Numbered from the stretch's first letter, positions 1 to 8,741 are shown. The stretch: 64,000 bases of DNA from an uncultured Eggerthella sp. (GCA_905203045.1 CAJKUH010000009.1:11627-75626); one strand, 5' to 3'. Program-made: numbers and translations. The notes: generated from the letters alone by a model not told the origin.

Positions 1-414
1 CCTGCCGATGCGGGCATCTGCGAGGAAGTGGTGCTGAAGCTTTCGGGCAAGGTTCCCATTTTGGGCGTGTGCCTGGGGCATCAGGCCATATGCGAGGCAT
101 TCGGCGGCACGGTGGGCTATGCCAAGCAGCTGATGCACGGCAAGGCTTCGCTTACAAAGGTCGACCAGCAATCGCCCCTGTTCAAAGGCTTGCCAGAGGA
201 AATTCGCGTGGCCCGGTACCATTCGCTGGCGGCTGCCGAGGAAAGCTTACCGGCATGCCTGTGCGTCATAGCACGCACGGACGACGGCGAAGTGATGGCC
301 GTGCAGCATGTCGAGTACCCCACTTACGGCGTGCAGTTCCATCCCGAATCGATTCTTACCCCTGATGGTCGGGCAATGATCGAAAACTTCTTGGCCATTG
401 CAGCGCACAACTAA
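1..414 (+). CDS. trpG: Anthranilate synthase glutamine amidotransferase subunit (partial, 5' end outside window)
   Basis: Component II of anthranilate synthase; it hydrolyses glutamine and passes ammonia to TrpE, the first step of tryptophan synthesis. Reading is open from base 1, so the N-terminal third is missing and 137 residues are visible. The class-I amidotransferase nucleophile lies in GVCLGHQ (Cys at visible residue 24), and the His-Glu pair is in the FHPES segment near the C-terminus. The downstream gene is trpD, 39 nt away with no terminator between, so this is the promoter-proximal part of a trp operon. trpE is expected just upstream, outside the window. In some anaerobes the same subunit also serves as PabA; the trp context favours TrpG. 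Confidence 0.95.
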   Translation, partial: PADAGICEEVVLKLSGKVPILGVCLGHQAICEAFGGTVGYAKQLMHGKASLTKVDQQSPLFKGLPEEIRVARYHSLAAAEESLPACLCVIARTDDGEVMAVQHVEYPTYGVQFHPESILTPDGRAMIENFLAIAAHN

Positions 415-453
415 CCATTCGGCTTTTTGGCCGGTTATCCGAAAGGAACGAAG

Positions 454-1479
454 ATGATCAGGGAAGCAATTTTCAAGCTGGTAGACAAACAGGACCTTAC
501 CTACGACGAAGCCTATGCGGTAATCAACGAGATCATGTCGGGCGACACCACGCCGGTGCAGACCGCCGCATTCCTCTCGGCGCTTTCCACGAAGTCGACC
601 AAGAGCGAAACCATCGATGAGATTGCCGGTTGCGCTGCCGCCATGCGCAGCCATGCCACCAAGGTCGACTACGACAAGCCGGTGCTGGAAATCGTGGGAA
701 CGGGCGGAGACAAGGCGGGCAGCTTCAACATCTCCACCACTGCGGCGCTTGTTATTGCCGCAGGTGGCGCCAAGGTTGCCAAGCACGGCAACCGTGCCGC
801 TTCCAGCAAGTCGGGCACGGCCGACTGCCAGGAGGCGCTGGGCGTGAACATCGAGCAGAGCCCCGAGCTGTGCAAGCGCCTGCTTGACGAGGTGGGCATG
901 TGCTTCTTCTTCGCGCAGAAGTACCACACGGCTATGCGCTATGTGGGCCCCATTCGCAAGGAGCTGGGCATCCGCACGGTGTTCAACATCCTGGGTCCCC
1001 TTACCAACCCCGCCACGCCCGAGAAGATGATTCTGGGTGTTTACGACGAATCGTTGGTAGAGCCGCTGGCGCGCGTGCTTACCAGCCTGGGCGTGAAGGA
1101 CGGCATGGTGGTGTACGGCCAGGCATGCTTGGACGAGCTTTCCACGGCATGCCCCACCACCGTGTGCGAGTTCCACGGCGACGACTACTACTCCTACGTG
1201 CTGACTCCCGAGGAACTGGGCATGAAGCGTTGCACCAAGGCCGATTTGGAAGGCGGCACGCCTGAGGAAAATGCCCAGATCACCCGCGATATCTTGAGCG
1301 GCAAGGACCAGGGGCCGAAGCGCGACACGGTGCTGCTGAACGCTGCGGCGGGACTCTACATTGCGGGTATCGTTCCCTCGCTGAAAGACGGCGTTGCCAA
1401 GGCGGCCGAGCTCATCGATTCGGGCAAGGCGGCCGAAACGCTGGAAGCGTACATTCGCGTATCCAATCAGGAGGCATAG
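454..1479 (+). CDS. trpD: Anthranilate phosphoribosyltransferase
   Basis: Transfers phosphoribosyl from PRPP to anthranilate, the second committed step of tryptophan synthesis; cytosolic. The 341-residue product has the family signature GTGGDKAGSFNIST (PRPP and Mg binding) and the conserved KHGNRAASSKSG segment, and its length is normal for TrpD. The ATG at 454 is preferred because GAAAGGAA sits just upstream at 441-448; a TTG at 427 in the same frame has no such site. It follows trpG in the same transcription unit and runs into trpC with no gap. No TrpG fusion is present, unlike in enteric bacteria. Confidence 0.97.
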   Translation: MIREAIFKLVDKQDLTYDEAYAVINEIMSGDTTPVQTAAFLSALSTKSTKSETIDEIAGCAAAMRSHATKVDYDKPVLEIVGTGGDKAGSFNISTTAALVIAAGGAKVAKHGNRAASSKSGTADCQEALGVNIEQSPELCKRLLDEVGMCFFFAQKYHTAMRYVGPIRKELGIRTVFNILGPLTNPATPEKMILGVYDESLVEPLARVLTSLGVKDGMVVYGQACLDELSTACPTTVCEFHGDDYYSYVLTPEELGMKRCTKADLEGGTPEENAQITRDILSGKDQGPKRDTVLLNAAAGLYIAGIVPSLKDGVAKAAELIDSGKAAETLEAYIRVSNQEA

Positions 1480-2301
1480 GTGACCATCCTCGACGAAATA
1501 GCAGCGTACACGCGCACCCGCATGGCGGCGGAAGAGGCGCTTGTTCCCACGGTGGAGCTCGAGCAGAAGGCACGTGCGCTGGCCGCTGCCGAGCGGGAGG
1601 CGAACGGGGGCGCGTTCCCGTATCCGTTTCAGGCGGCGCTGGCCGCACCAGGGCTTTCGTTCATCTGCGAGGCAAAGAAGGCATCGCCTTCGAAGGGCGT
1701 TATTGCTGAAGAGTTCCCGTACTTGGACATTGCCAAGAGCTACGAGGAAGCCGGCGCGGCGGCCATTTCCTGCCTTACCGAGCCGAAGTGGTTTATGGGG
1801 TCGGATGCGTACCTTAAGCGCATTGCCCAGGCGGTTTCCATCCCCGTGCTGCGCAAGGATTTCGTGGTGTGCAAGCGCATGGTTTACCAGGCTAAGGTGC
1901 TGGGCGCTTCGGCGGTGCTTTTGATTTGCGCCATCCTATCCGACGAGCAGCTGCGTGAATACGGCCAACTTGCCGAAGAGCTGGGGCTTTCGGTTTTGGT
2001 GGAAGCTCACGACGAAGAAGAGGTTGCCCGTGCGGTAGCGTCCGGCGCGAAGATCATCGGTGTGAACAATCGCAATCTGAAGGATTTCACGGTTGACTTC
2101 GGCAATGCGCGCCGTTTACGTGAGAGCATTCCCGAAGGCGTGCTGTATGTGGCGGAATCGGGCGTGAAAAATGCCGCCGATGTTGCGGCGATTGCCAAGT
2201 TGGGTGCCGACGCCGCTCTTATCGGCGAAGCGCTGATGCGGGCGGCCGACAGGGCTCAGAAGCTGGCGGAGTTTCGTGCGGCGGCAAGGAGCGCGCAATG
2301 A
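1480..2301 (+). CDS. trpC: Indole-3-glycerol-phosphate synthase
   Basis: Closes the indole ring of CdRP to give indole-3-glycerol phosphate. 273 residues, a single TIM-barrel domain not fused to TrpF. Visible family motifs are CEAKKASPSKG (catalytic Lys and phosphate contacts), LRKDFVV and GVNNRNLKDF near the C-terminal strands, followed by AESGV. The GTG start directly abuts the trpD stop; AGGAGG inside the end of trpD (about 1470-1475) provides the ribosome site, so trpD and trpC are likely translationally coupled. The stop overlaps the trpF start (ATGA). Confidence 0.96.
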   Translation: MTILDEIAAYTRTRMAAEEALVPTVELEQKARALAAAEREANGGAFPYPFQAALAAPGLSFICEAKKASPSKGVIAEEFPYLDIAKSYEEAGAAAISCLTEPKWFMGSDAYLKRIAQAVSIPVLRKDFVVCKRMVYQAKVLGASAVLLICAILSDEQLREYGQLAEELGLSVLVEAHDEEEVARAVASGAKIIGVNNRNLKDFTVDFGNARRLRESIPEGVLYVAESGVKNAADVAAIAKLGADAALIGEALMRAADRAQKLAEFRAAARSAQ

Positions 2302-3035
2302 GCGCGGCAAGCAGGCAGCATCAGGCACGCGAATGGCTTCTTTCCGCCGATGCGGCAGCCCGCCCGCGTGTCAAGCTGTGCGGCATGTCGCGTGACGAGG
2401 ATGTGCTGGCGGTTGCCCAGGCACGACCCGATATGTGCGGCTTCATCGTGAACTTCCCGAAGTCGCACCGCAACATTTCTCCTGTTCAGCTTGCTCATTT
2501 ATGTGAGGTTCTGGACGAGGCCGATGCCCAGACGGCAGCCGCGGTTGCTACCAGCGGCTTGCCGGTGAGCCTGCATCCCATCTGGCGCGTGGGCGTGTTT
2601 GTGGACGAGCCGCTTGATTCGCTGATTCGCATTGTGCGGGAGGGCTCCATCGACTTAGTGCAACTGCATGGCAACGAAAGCAACGCCTACGTTTCCGAGC
2701 TGCGGCATCAAACTCGGGTGGGCACCATCCAAGCGTACCGGGTTCAGGGCGAAGACGATGTGGCCCGTGCCGAGGGCAGCGCGGCGGATATGGTTCTGCT
2801 GGACAGCGGACAGGGGTCGGGCAAAGCGTTCGACTGGAGCTACGTTTCCCGCGTGCGCCGTCCCTTCATCCTGGCAGGTGGGTTGAGCCCCGAAAACGTA
2901 GGGGAATCGCTTGCGGGGGTACGGCCCTGGGGCGTGGATATGAGCTCGGGTATCGAAACCGACAAGCTCAAAGACCCCGCCAAGATCGAAGCAGCTGTCA
3001 GGGCCGTGCAAACTGCAGTCCGATGGTGGGTGTGA
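2298..3035 (+). CDS. trpF: Phosphoribosylanthranilate isomerase
   Basis: Amadori rearrangement of phosphoribosylanthranilate to CdRP, the step before TrpC. 245 residues, somewhat longer than typical TrpF (about 200-210). It has the expected KLCGMSRDEDV start with the catalytic Cys, VQLHGNES in the middle, LLDSGQGSGKAFDW with the catalytic Asp, and the phosphate-binding ILAGGLSPENV and DMSSGIE segments. An insertion of about 20 residues near 75-95 (DAQTAAAVATSGLPVSLHPIW region) explains the extra length. The ATG overlaps the trpC stop by four bases. An unusual 283-base structured spacer follows before trpB. Confidence 0.94.
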   Translation: MSAASRQHQAREWLLSADAAARPRVKLCGMSRDEDVLAVAQARPDMCGFIVNFPKSHRNISPVQLAHLCEVLDEADAQTAAAVATSGLPVSLHPIWRVGVFVDEPLDSLIRIVREGSIDLVQLHGNESNAYVSELRHQTRVGTIQAYRVQGEDDVARAEGSAADMVLLDSGQGSGKAFDWSYVSRVRRPFILAGGLSPENVGESLAGVRPWGVDMSSGIETDKLKDPAKIEAAVRAVQTAVRWWV

Positions 3036-3318
3036 CCCTTCCGGCGCTGGCTTGGAGTTCGCCCCTTCAAGACCCCCGTTCTGCTGTTCGGGTTTTGAAG
3101 GGGGCTTCAAAACCCTCATGCGCGCCACTGCTTCATGCAAACAATGAAGATTTGCTTTCGCAAATCTATCAGGAACAGTGTTCAGAGGGTCATTCAGGGG
3201 CGAACCCCAAGCCAGCGTGGACAGTTTTACTAAGCTGAGACGCAAGGCGAACCTGATGAAGCTTTGGGATACGAAACAGAAAATCTAGGCATAATGCCTG
3301 TTCAAGAAAGGAAACAAC
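3036..3318 (+). promoter_or_regulatory. Structured trpF-trpB spacer with long inverted repeat and alternative hairpins
   Basis: There is no gene here, but three nested structures are readable. Arms at 3045-3066 and 3196-3217 are inverted repeats matching at 21 of 22 positions. Inside, the segment at 3090-3100 can pair either with 3065-3075 (one G-U) or with 3105-3115 (perfect 11-bp stem, GGGG loop), so the two hairpins exclude each other. A third small hairpin, AGATTTGC/GCAAATCT, lies near 3148-3165. AGGCATAATGCCT (3287-3299) is a perfect dyad and contains a possible -10 element shortly before the trpB ribosome site AAGAAAGGAAA. The layout resembles attenuators, but no U-tract follows the second hairpin, so function is inferred only. 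Confidence 0.6.
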
Positions 3319-4503
3319 ATGACGAAGGGAAGATTCGGCATCCACGGCGGGCAGTACATGCCCGAAACGTTGATGAACGCCGTTATCGAGCTTGAAGAAG
3401 CCTACGACCACTACAAGAACGACCCTGATTTCAAGGCCGAGTTGCAGACCCTGCTCAACGAGTATGCCAACCGTCCTTCGCTTCTGTACTACGCCGAGCG
3501 CTTAACGAAGGATCTGGGCGGCGCGAAGATCTACCTGAAGCGTGAGGACTTGAACCACACCGGCGCCCACAAGATCAACAACGTGCTGGGTCAGGTGCTG
3601 CTTGCCAAGAAAATGGGCAAGACGCGCGTTATCGCGGAAACCGGTGCAGGCCAGCACGGTGTTGCCACGGCAACGGCGGCGGCGCTGATGGACATGGAAT
3701 GCGAAGTGTTCATGGGCAAGGAAGACACGGAGCGTCAGGCCCTGAATGTGTACAAGATGCGCCTTCTGGGTGCAAAGGTGCACGCGGTTGAAACGGGCAC
3801 GGCTACGCTGAAAGATGCGGTTTCGGAAACCATGCGCGAATGGACCAACCGCATTGCCGACACCCATTATGTGCTCGGCTCCACCATGGGCCCGCATCCG
3901 TTCCCTACCATCGTGCGCGATTTCCAGGCGGTTATCTCGCAGGAAATCAAGGATCAGTGCCTGGAAAAGGAAGGGCGCCTGCCCGATTGCGTGCTGGCCT
4001 GCGTAGGCGGCGGATCGAATGCCATGGGCACGTTCTACCACTTCATCGAGCATCCAGAAGTGCAGCTTATCGGCTGCGAGGCGGCGGGCCGCGGCATCGA
4101 CACGTTCGAAACGGCGGCCACCATCAACACGGGCAGCTTGGGCGTGTTCCATGGCATGAAATCGTACTTCTGCCAGGACAAGTACGGTCAGATTGCGCCG
4201 GTGTATTCCATCAGCGCTGGCCTTGATTACCCCGGCATTGGACCCGAGCATGCATGGTTGCACGACACGGGCCGTGCCCAGTACGTGCCCGTTACCGACG
4301 ACGAGGCGGTAGACGCCTTCGAGTACCTGAGCCGTTTGGAGGGTATTATCCCGGCCATTGAAAGTGCGCACGCGGTAGCCTACGCTTGCAAGATCGCGCC
4401 GAAGATGAGCAAAGACAAGATCATGGTAATCACGCTTTCCGGCCGTGGCGACAAAGACTGCGCCGCCATTGCCCGCTATCGAGGAGAAGATATCAATGAG
4501 TAA
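3319..4503 (+). CDS. trpB: Tryptophan synthase beta chain
   Basis: PLP enzyme that condenses indole with serine to give tryptophan; partner of TrpA in an alpha2beta2 complex. 394 residues, typical for TrpB1. The Schiff-base lysine is Lys85 in HTGAHKINN, the PLP-phosphate loop is GGGSNAMG, and ETGAGQHG is present. The start ATG has AAGAAAGGAAA upstream. It lies 283 nt after trpF behind a structured spacer and overlaps trpA by 8 nt, so trpB and trpA are coupled but may be expressed separately from trpG-F. Confidence 0.97.
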   Translation: MTKGRFGIHGGQYMPETLMNAVIELEEAYDHYKNDPDFKAELQTLLNEYANRPSLLYYAERLTKDLGGAKIYLKREDLNHTGAHKINNVLGQVLLAKKMGKTRVIAETGAGQHGVATATAAALMDMECEVFMGKEDTERQALNVYKMRLLGAKVHAVETGTATLKDAVSETMREWTNRIADTHYVLGSTMGPHPFPTIVRDFQAVISQEIKDQCLEKEGRLPDCVLACVGGGSNAMGTFYHFIEHPEVQLIGCEAAGRGIDTFETAATINTGSLGVFHGMKSYFCQDKYGQIAPVYSISAGLDYPGIGPEHAWLHDTGRAQYVPVTDDEAVDAFEYLSRLEGIIPAIESAHAVAYACKIAPKMSKDKIMVITLSGRGDKDCAAIARYRGEDINE

Positions 4504-5275
4504 CCCCCGCATCAAAGCTGCTTTCCAGGATGGAAAAGCGTTCATTCCCTTTGTGACCTGCGGCGATCCGAATCTTGAAACCACTAAGAAGATCATTGCC
4601 GAATTGGCCGATGCCGGTGCCGCCATCATTGAGCTGGGCATCCCGTTTTCCGACCCCACGGCAGAAGGCCCGGTTATCCAGGCCGCCAACATGCGAGCAC
4701 TCGAGGCGGGCACCACTACCGATAAGGTGTTCGATATGGTGGCGGAGGTGCGCAAAACCGTGAGCACGCCTCTGGTGTTCATGACGTACGCCAACGTGGT
4801 GTTCCATTACGGCATCGACAAGTTCTGCGCCCGTGCGGCTGAGGTGGGTATGGACGGCTTGATTCTGCCCGACGTTCCCTTTGAGGAAAAAGAGGAGTTC
4901 GCCGGCGCCTGCCGAGCAAACGGCATGGATCTTATCAGCATGATTGCGCCCACTTCCGAAGCGCGCATCGACATGATTGCCAGCCAGGCGGAGGGCTTCG
5001 TGTACTGCGTAAGCTCGTTGGGCGTTACCGGCACGCGTTCGAGCATTACCACCGACCTTGATTCCATCGTTGCCCGTATTCGCAAGGCAACCGATACGCC
5101 GGTTGCCATCGGCTTCGGCATTTCCAATCCGGAGCAGGCTGCAGCCATGGCGGCAAAGAGTGACGGCGCCATCGTCGGTTCCGCCATCGTGAAGATCGTT
5201 GCGGCGGAAGGCGAAAACGCGGCACCTGCCGTTGGCGAATTCGCTCGCAAGATGGTTACGGCAGTGCGCGCATAA
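4496..5275 (+). CDS. trpA: Tryptophan synthase alpha chain
   Basis: Cleaves indole-3-glycerol phosphate to indole, which is channelled to TrpB. The ATG at 4496 overlaps the trpB stop and is preceded by GAGGAGA; a further upstream in-frame start lies inside trpB and is not needed. 259 residues, TIM barrel. Glu46 in ELGIPFSDP matches the catalytic Glu49 of E. coli. The second catalytic acid, Asp60 in E. coli (in ADGP), is Glu57 here (AEGP). The phosphate loop GFGISNPEQ and the GSAIVK C-terminal strand are present. Last gene of the operon, followed by a strong terminator. Confidence 0.96.
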   Translation: MSNPRIKAAFQDGKAFIPFVTCGDPNLETTKKIIAELADAGAAIIELGIPFSDPTAEGPVIQAANMRALEAGTTTDKVFDMVAEVRKTVSTPLVFMTYANVVFHYGIDKFCARAAEVGMDGLILPDVPFEEKEEFAGACRANGMDLISMIAPTSEARIDMIASQAEGFVYCVSSLGVTGTRSSITTDLDSIVARIRKATDTPVAIGFGISNPEQAAAMAAKSDGAIVGSAIVKIVAAEGENAAPAVGEFARKMVTAVRA

Positions 5276-5310
5276 CGAATGCTTCCTTTTCAACTGAATA
5301 GGTCGAAAAA

Positions 5311-5344
5311 ACGGGCTCGGAGTGGTTTCCGAGCCCGTTTTCTT
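5311..5344 (+). terminator. Intrinsic terminator of the trp operon
   Basis: Perfect 11-bp GC-rich stem (ACGGGCTCGGA / TCCGAGCCCGT) with a 6-nt loop followed by TTTTCTT, preceded by an A-run. It lies 35 nt after the trpA stop. Confidence 0.93.
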
Positions 5345-5372
5345 ATGCCAAAACCACGAAAGAGGGTCTTCT

Positions 5373-5523
5373 TGGCAAAATAATCGACTTGGGAACGGCT
5401 ACCTGAGCATAATTTGCCCCTTTAAGACGTTTCGATTTTTCTGACCTGGGGTTTTGCGTTGCCTTTGCCCGTAATGAGGGCTCAATGAACGAAAAAATCG
5501 TTCCCAAGTCGATTATTTTGCCA
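5373..5523. repeat. Perfect 25-bp inverted repeat, arms about 100 nt apart (TGGCAA type)
   Basis: The bases at 5373-5397 are the exact reverse complement of 5499-5523. Each arm begins TGGCAAAATAATC and ends GGGAACG when read inward. The 101 nt between arms have no convincing gene. The element lies after the trp terminator and before the gene at 5662. Its arms share the TGGCAAAAT start and ACG end with arms of the element at 51918-52051, both 25 nt over that span. No transposase is nearby. Whether it acts as DNA or RNA is unknown. Confidence 0.8.
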
Positions 5524-5661
5524 GCGAGCATGCCTTTTCTGGTTTTGACTCTCGTTTCAACGTGACAGCTTGGTCAAAAATGCGTGAAGAGCACGTGTAA
5601 GGGGTGGCGCTGAAATGTGATGCTGCTAGGTTGTAAGTCCGAGAGAAAGGGGATTGCATCG

Positions 5662-6660
5662 ATGGCAAAGTCGATTCAGCAAAATGGCGGCGCAAAGAAA
5701 AAGGGTATGGTGGCGACGCTCTTTGAGGATCTTTCCATTGCCCAGGTGATAGCTGGTGCTTTGGCGGCGGCTACCGTGTTCCTGCTTTCCTCTGTTATCG
5801 GCGTTGCCGGCTCGTTGATCGGTGCTGCGGTTGGCTCGGTAGTGTCGGCGGTTTCGTCACAGATATACAAGAAGATGCTTTCGGCTTCTGCCGACAAGCT
5901 GCGCGATGCGGCCCCGGGCGATGCGCCCTTGAAGCAAGCCGACCCTGACGAAACGCGCTTGATGAACCCCGTCCCGTCTGACAAGACCCACGTTATCGAC
6001 GTGGCTAAGGTAGATGCGGGCGTTACCAAGGTGATGGGTGCCGACGACGTCCGTTACCAGGCCCATGCTGCCACCGGCCAAGGAAAATCGGTCGATCCTG
6101 CCGTGCAGCGTGCCCATGTGCGCCGTCATCGCAAGGCGCGTGTGCAGCGCAACGTCATCATTGTCTCTATTGTCTCGGCGCTTATCGCCATTGCCATTTC
6201 GGCGGGGCTGATCCATGTGTTCACGGCTGGCCAGGGTATTGGCGAAAAGACCGACCCGATTTTCACGGCAACCGACACCGCCCAAACAAAGCAGGAAGCT
6301 ACTTCTGAGAACAAGACGGCAAACACCGAAAAGGCCACCAAGGAATCTTCCAGCGCCAATACCAGCACGAAGGAAAAGGCTTCCTCGACGAACAATTCCT
6401 CGAGCTCAAATTCCGCCAATGCTTCTGAATCGGGCAGCTCGAACAGCAGCTCTTCGGGGTCGAATTCCGCCTCTTCGGGCAATAGCGGCTCCTCGTCCAA
6501 TTCGGGCAGCAGCTCAAGCGGATCTGAATCCAACAGCTCGACTTCGGGAAGCAGTAATGGTTCTGGGTCTACCTCTGGTGGCAGCTCGACGGGTTCGGGC
6601 TCTTCCTCCGATTCCGCTTCTTCGAGCGGTTCGGCTTCCACCGAATCGGCTAACGGATAA
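5662..6660 (+). CDS. Membrane protein with two TM segments and a long Ser-rich tail
   Basis: Unrecognised 332-residue protein. The ATG at 5662 is chosen because GAGAAAGGGG lies upstream; an in-frame ATG at 5617 lacks one. The first hydrophobic segment (about residues 24-50) is Ala/Gly/Val rich with small-residue packing motifs. A charged stretch follows (about 55-160), then a second TM segment near 165-190 (VIIVSIVSALIAIAIS). The remainder, about 120 residues, is almost pure Ser, Asn, Gly, Thr with some Glu/Lys, a low-complexity tail typical of extracellular linkers. No sorting motif ends it. It may be a surface stalk or envelope sensor; function is not claimed. It sits alone between two terminators. 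Confidence 0.75.
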   Translation: MAKSIQQNGGAKKKGMVATLFEDLSIAQVIAGALAAATVFLLSSVIGVAGSLIGAAVGSVVSAVSSQIYKKMLSASADKLRDAAPGDAPLKQADPDETRLMNPVPSDKTHVIDVAKVDAGVTKVMGADDVRYQAHAATGQGKSVDPAVQRAHVRRHRKARVQRNVIIVSIVSALIAIAISAGLIHVFTAGQGIGEKTDPIFTATDTAQTKQEATSENKTANTEKATKESSSANTSTKEKASSTNNSSSSNSANASESGSSNSSSSGSNSASSGNSGSSSNSGSSSSGSESNSSTSGSSNGSGSTSGGSSTGSGSSSDSASSSGSASTESANG

Positions 6661-6755
6661 AGGGGTATACGGCGGCTAGCCATTGGCCGATTGGGACGAT
6701 TTGCGGTTTCTCATTTCGGATTTGTGGCTGCGCAGTTTGAAATTTCGTCGCTCGG

Positions 6756-6803
6756 GCGGTGTTCCTGCGGGTTTCTTTTGACCTGTGGGAACACCGCTTT
6801 TGC
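6756..6803 (+). terminator. Terminator after the Ser-rich membrane protein
   Basis: Stem of about 17 bp (GCGGTGTTCC.. / ..GGAACACCGC, with one mismatch and G-U pairs), 8-nt T-rich loop, then TTTTGCTT. It belongs to the plus-strand gene ending at 6660. The rest of the 6661-6885 gap shows nothing clear. Confidence 0.75.
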
Positions 6804-6885
6804 TTGGACGGCTTTTGTGCTGTTCTATTTTCGGGGGCTCTTTAAGCGTCGTTGGGTATCTTCCCCTTACGCAGGCCCGTGCGCG

Positions 6886-8067
6886 CTAGCGCATAGGGCG
6901 ATTCTTGGGGATAAGCAAGGCAAATACGATGCCCAGAAGGGCGAATGCGGCTACCGAGAACAGGGCGGCGCGCAGCCCGAAGGCGTCGCCGATGAGCCCA
7001 AGCACGGGCGCCATCATGCCGCCGATGCATACCATCACGCCAAACGAAAGGCCTGATGCCATGCCCAGATGATGCGGTACGAAGCTTTGTCCCAGGGCAA
7101 CTGCCGAAGGGTACGATATATCGCAGCAGAGCGCCAAGAGCACCACAAGGATCAGGGCCGCTACCACGTTGTTGCTTAATGCCAAAGCAACAACTTCGAT
7201 GGCCACCAGGGCATACGATGCCACGATAAGCGGCTTCGCGCCGGTTTTCTGGCCAATCCATCCTGAAGCGATGGTCGCTGCTGCGCACATCAGCGCAAAC
7301 AGGGAAAGCACCGAAGAGGCAAATGATTCTTCTTGTCCAAGGTTTGCCACCAAGAACAGGGGAATGAACGAAAGCAGTGCGTAGTACATGATGGATCGGC
7401 ATGAAATGGCACCCATCGTGATGCCGAACCCTTTCCAGCTGTCGTGTGCTTCGGGGTCGTCGTGCGCTTTGGCGGCGGCCCCGTAAGCAAGGAAAGTGCG
7501 GTTTTTGGCAAGCAGGATGGCACCGCAAAGCCAGGCAGGAACAAGGAACGCAAGAGTGCCGGGCATGCCCCACAGGCTTACGGCCGCTGCAGCCAGCAGG
7601 GGGCCGAACGTGAAGCCGAGCTTGCCTCCGACGGCGAAGATGCTCATGCCGGTGCCCTTCTGCGCACCAGCCACCAGGTTGGCCAGGCGTCCTCCTTCGG
7701 GGTGGAACATCGCAACGCCGATGCCGCTTACCATGGCTGCTGCAAGGTCAAGCTCGTAGTTGGGCATCACACCGATAAGCGCTATGCCGATGCCTGCCAG
7801 GAAAATGCCCACCGCCATAAGCCAAGGCCGTTGGTGCCGGTCGCCAAGCCAACCGAACAGGGGCTGGATTATGGCCGAAGCGGCATTCGAAGCGAACAGT
7901 AGGGCGGTAACAGCGGCATACGAATATCCGTAATGCAACACTAAAAACGGCATCAGGGCCACTAAAGCGCCCTGGTTCACGTCGTCGCATAGATGCGCAG
8001 CCATAAGCAGATAGCTGAGCTTTTTGTTCGATGTGCTTGTGTCTGCCGGTATTGTTGTCTGCTTCAT
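6886..8067 (-). CDS. MFS exporter of the fosmidomycin-resistance (Fsr) type
   Basis: 393-residue inner-membrane transporter with about 12 hydrophobic segments. The N-terminal half carries features of the Fsr subfamily: HLCDDVNQGALVALMPFLV in TM1, FGWLGDRHQRPW between TM2 and TM3, and GIGVAMFHPEGGRLAN in TM4-5. The substrate is unknown; family members confer fosmidomycin resistance when overexpressed, but their natural role is often undefined. The ATG at 8067 has GGAGGCC upstream. Monocistronic, convergent with the gene ending at 6660 and divergent from the small membrane gene at 8218. Confidence 0.82.
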   Translation of the reverse strand: MKQTTIPADTSTSNKKLSYLLMAAHLCDDVNQGALVALMPFLVLHYGYSYAAVTALLFASNAASAIIQPLFGWLGDRHQRPWLMAVGIFLAGIGIALIGVMPNYELDLAAAMVSGIGVAMFHPEGGRLANLVAGAQKGTGMSIFAVGGKLGFTFGPLLAAAAVSLWGMPGTLAFLVPAWLCGAILLAKNRTFLAYGAAAKAHDDPEAHDSWKGFGITMGAISCRSIMYYALLSFIPLFLVANLGQEESFASSVLSLFALMCAAATIASGWIGQKTGAKPLIVASYALVAIEVVALALSNNVVAALILVVLLALCCDISYPSAVALGQSFVPHHLGMASGLSFGVMVCIGGMMAPVLGLIGDAFGLRAALFSVAAFALLGIVFALLIPKNRPMR

Positions 8068-8217
8068 GGGGCCTCCTGGATGGCTCTAGGCGAATCATAC
8101 TGCGTATGGCGGCGCGCAGTGGCATCTTTCGCTTTTCTGCCGCTTTCATTTCCCTTACGGAAGCGCATATGACGTGCGCAAAAGGGTATGATGGAATCTG
8201 ATAGGAAAGGAACTACC

Positions 8218-8559
8218 ATGGCCATTATTGCCCGACTTCTTCAGTCGTTACCGCTTGTTATTCTGTTGGTCGTGCTGGCTTTGGTCATTTACTTCGTGGT
8301 GTCGTGGGTACGTTCGCCGCAGCGCGCCAAAGAAGTGCTTATCCAGTTCTTCACGGTGTTCAACATCATTCTTTCGGCGTTCTTCCTGCTTGCTTCGGCA
8401 TATGCCTTCTTCGAGGGGAACCAGCCCGTGCTCGAGCTTACTGGCTCGTTCTTAGTCGTTGCGGTGCTGGCGCTCATCATCACGCGCATCTGCCGTTGGC
8501 GTTTCGTGAAGAACAACCCTCATTACATGGACAAATCGCAGAAAGTCACCTTCCTGTAG
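8218..8559 (+). CDS. Small membrane protein, three TM segments
   Basis: 113 residues, not assigned to a named family. Hydrophobic stretches at about residues 9-30, 45-66 and 73-92 with a basic C-terminal end suggest an integral membrane protein. The sequence SWVRSPQRAKEVLIQFFTVF separates TM1 and TM2. The ATG at 8218 has GGAAAGGAAC directly upstream; the in-frame ATG at 8188 is less well placed. It stands alone. Confidence 0.7.
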   Translation: MAIIARLLQSLPLVILLVVLALVIYFVVSWVRSPQRAKEVLIQFFTVFNIILSAFFLLASAYAFFEGNQPVLELTGSFLVVAVLALIITRICRWRFVKNNPHYMDKSQKVTFL

Positions 8560-8707
8560 GAGCGCTATTCGGAACCGTGGTTCAGCTGGGCATTTTACCT
8601 GAGCACGATTCTGCAAGAACCTGGCTGAATTGGTTTACGTGGCCCCATAGTTCTTGCCCCTTTGGTCTTGTGCGTTCAGGGGCCTGGGAATTGTGTTTGT
8701 TGCTTTC
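8560..8707. other. Gap with an imperfect long dyad
   Basis: No gene is seen. TACCTGAGCA at 8596-8605 and the following GCAAGAACC are matched imperfectly on the opposite side by AGTTCTTGCC and GTGCGTTCAGG up to about 8680. The same TACCTGAGCA also occurs at 5400-5409 inside the loop of the 5373 inverted repeat. This is weaker than the other long inverted repeats. Confidence 0.35.
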
Positions 8708-8710
8708 AAA

Positions 8711-8741
8711 TAAAAAGAATGCGACCCGCTTGGGCCGCATT
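8711..8741 (-). terminator. Terminator for the surface-protein/HTH unit
   Basis: Read on the minus strand: a 10-bp stem AATGCGGCCC / GGGTCGCATT with one mismatch and a 4-nt loop, followed by CTTTTTATTT. It lies just after the stop of the winged-helix gene. Confidence 0.85.

Noticed and set aside
3287..3299. Perfect dyad AGGCATAATGCCT as a mobile-element end
   Set aside because: It overlaps a possible -10 element before trpB and has no partner repeat or target duplication.
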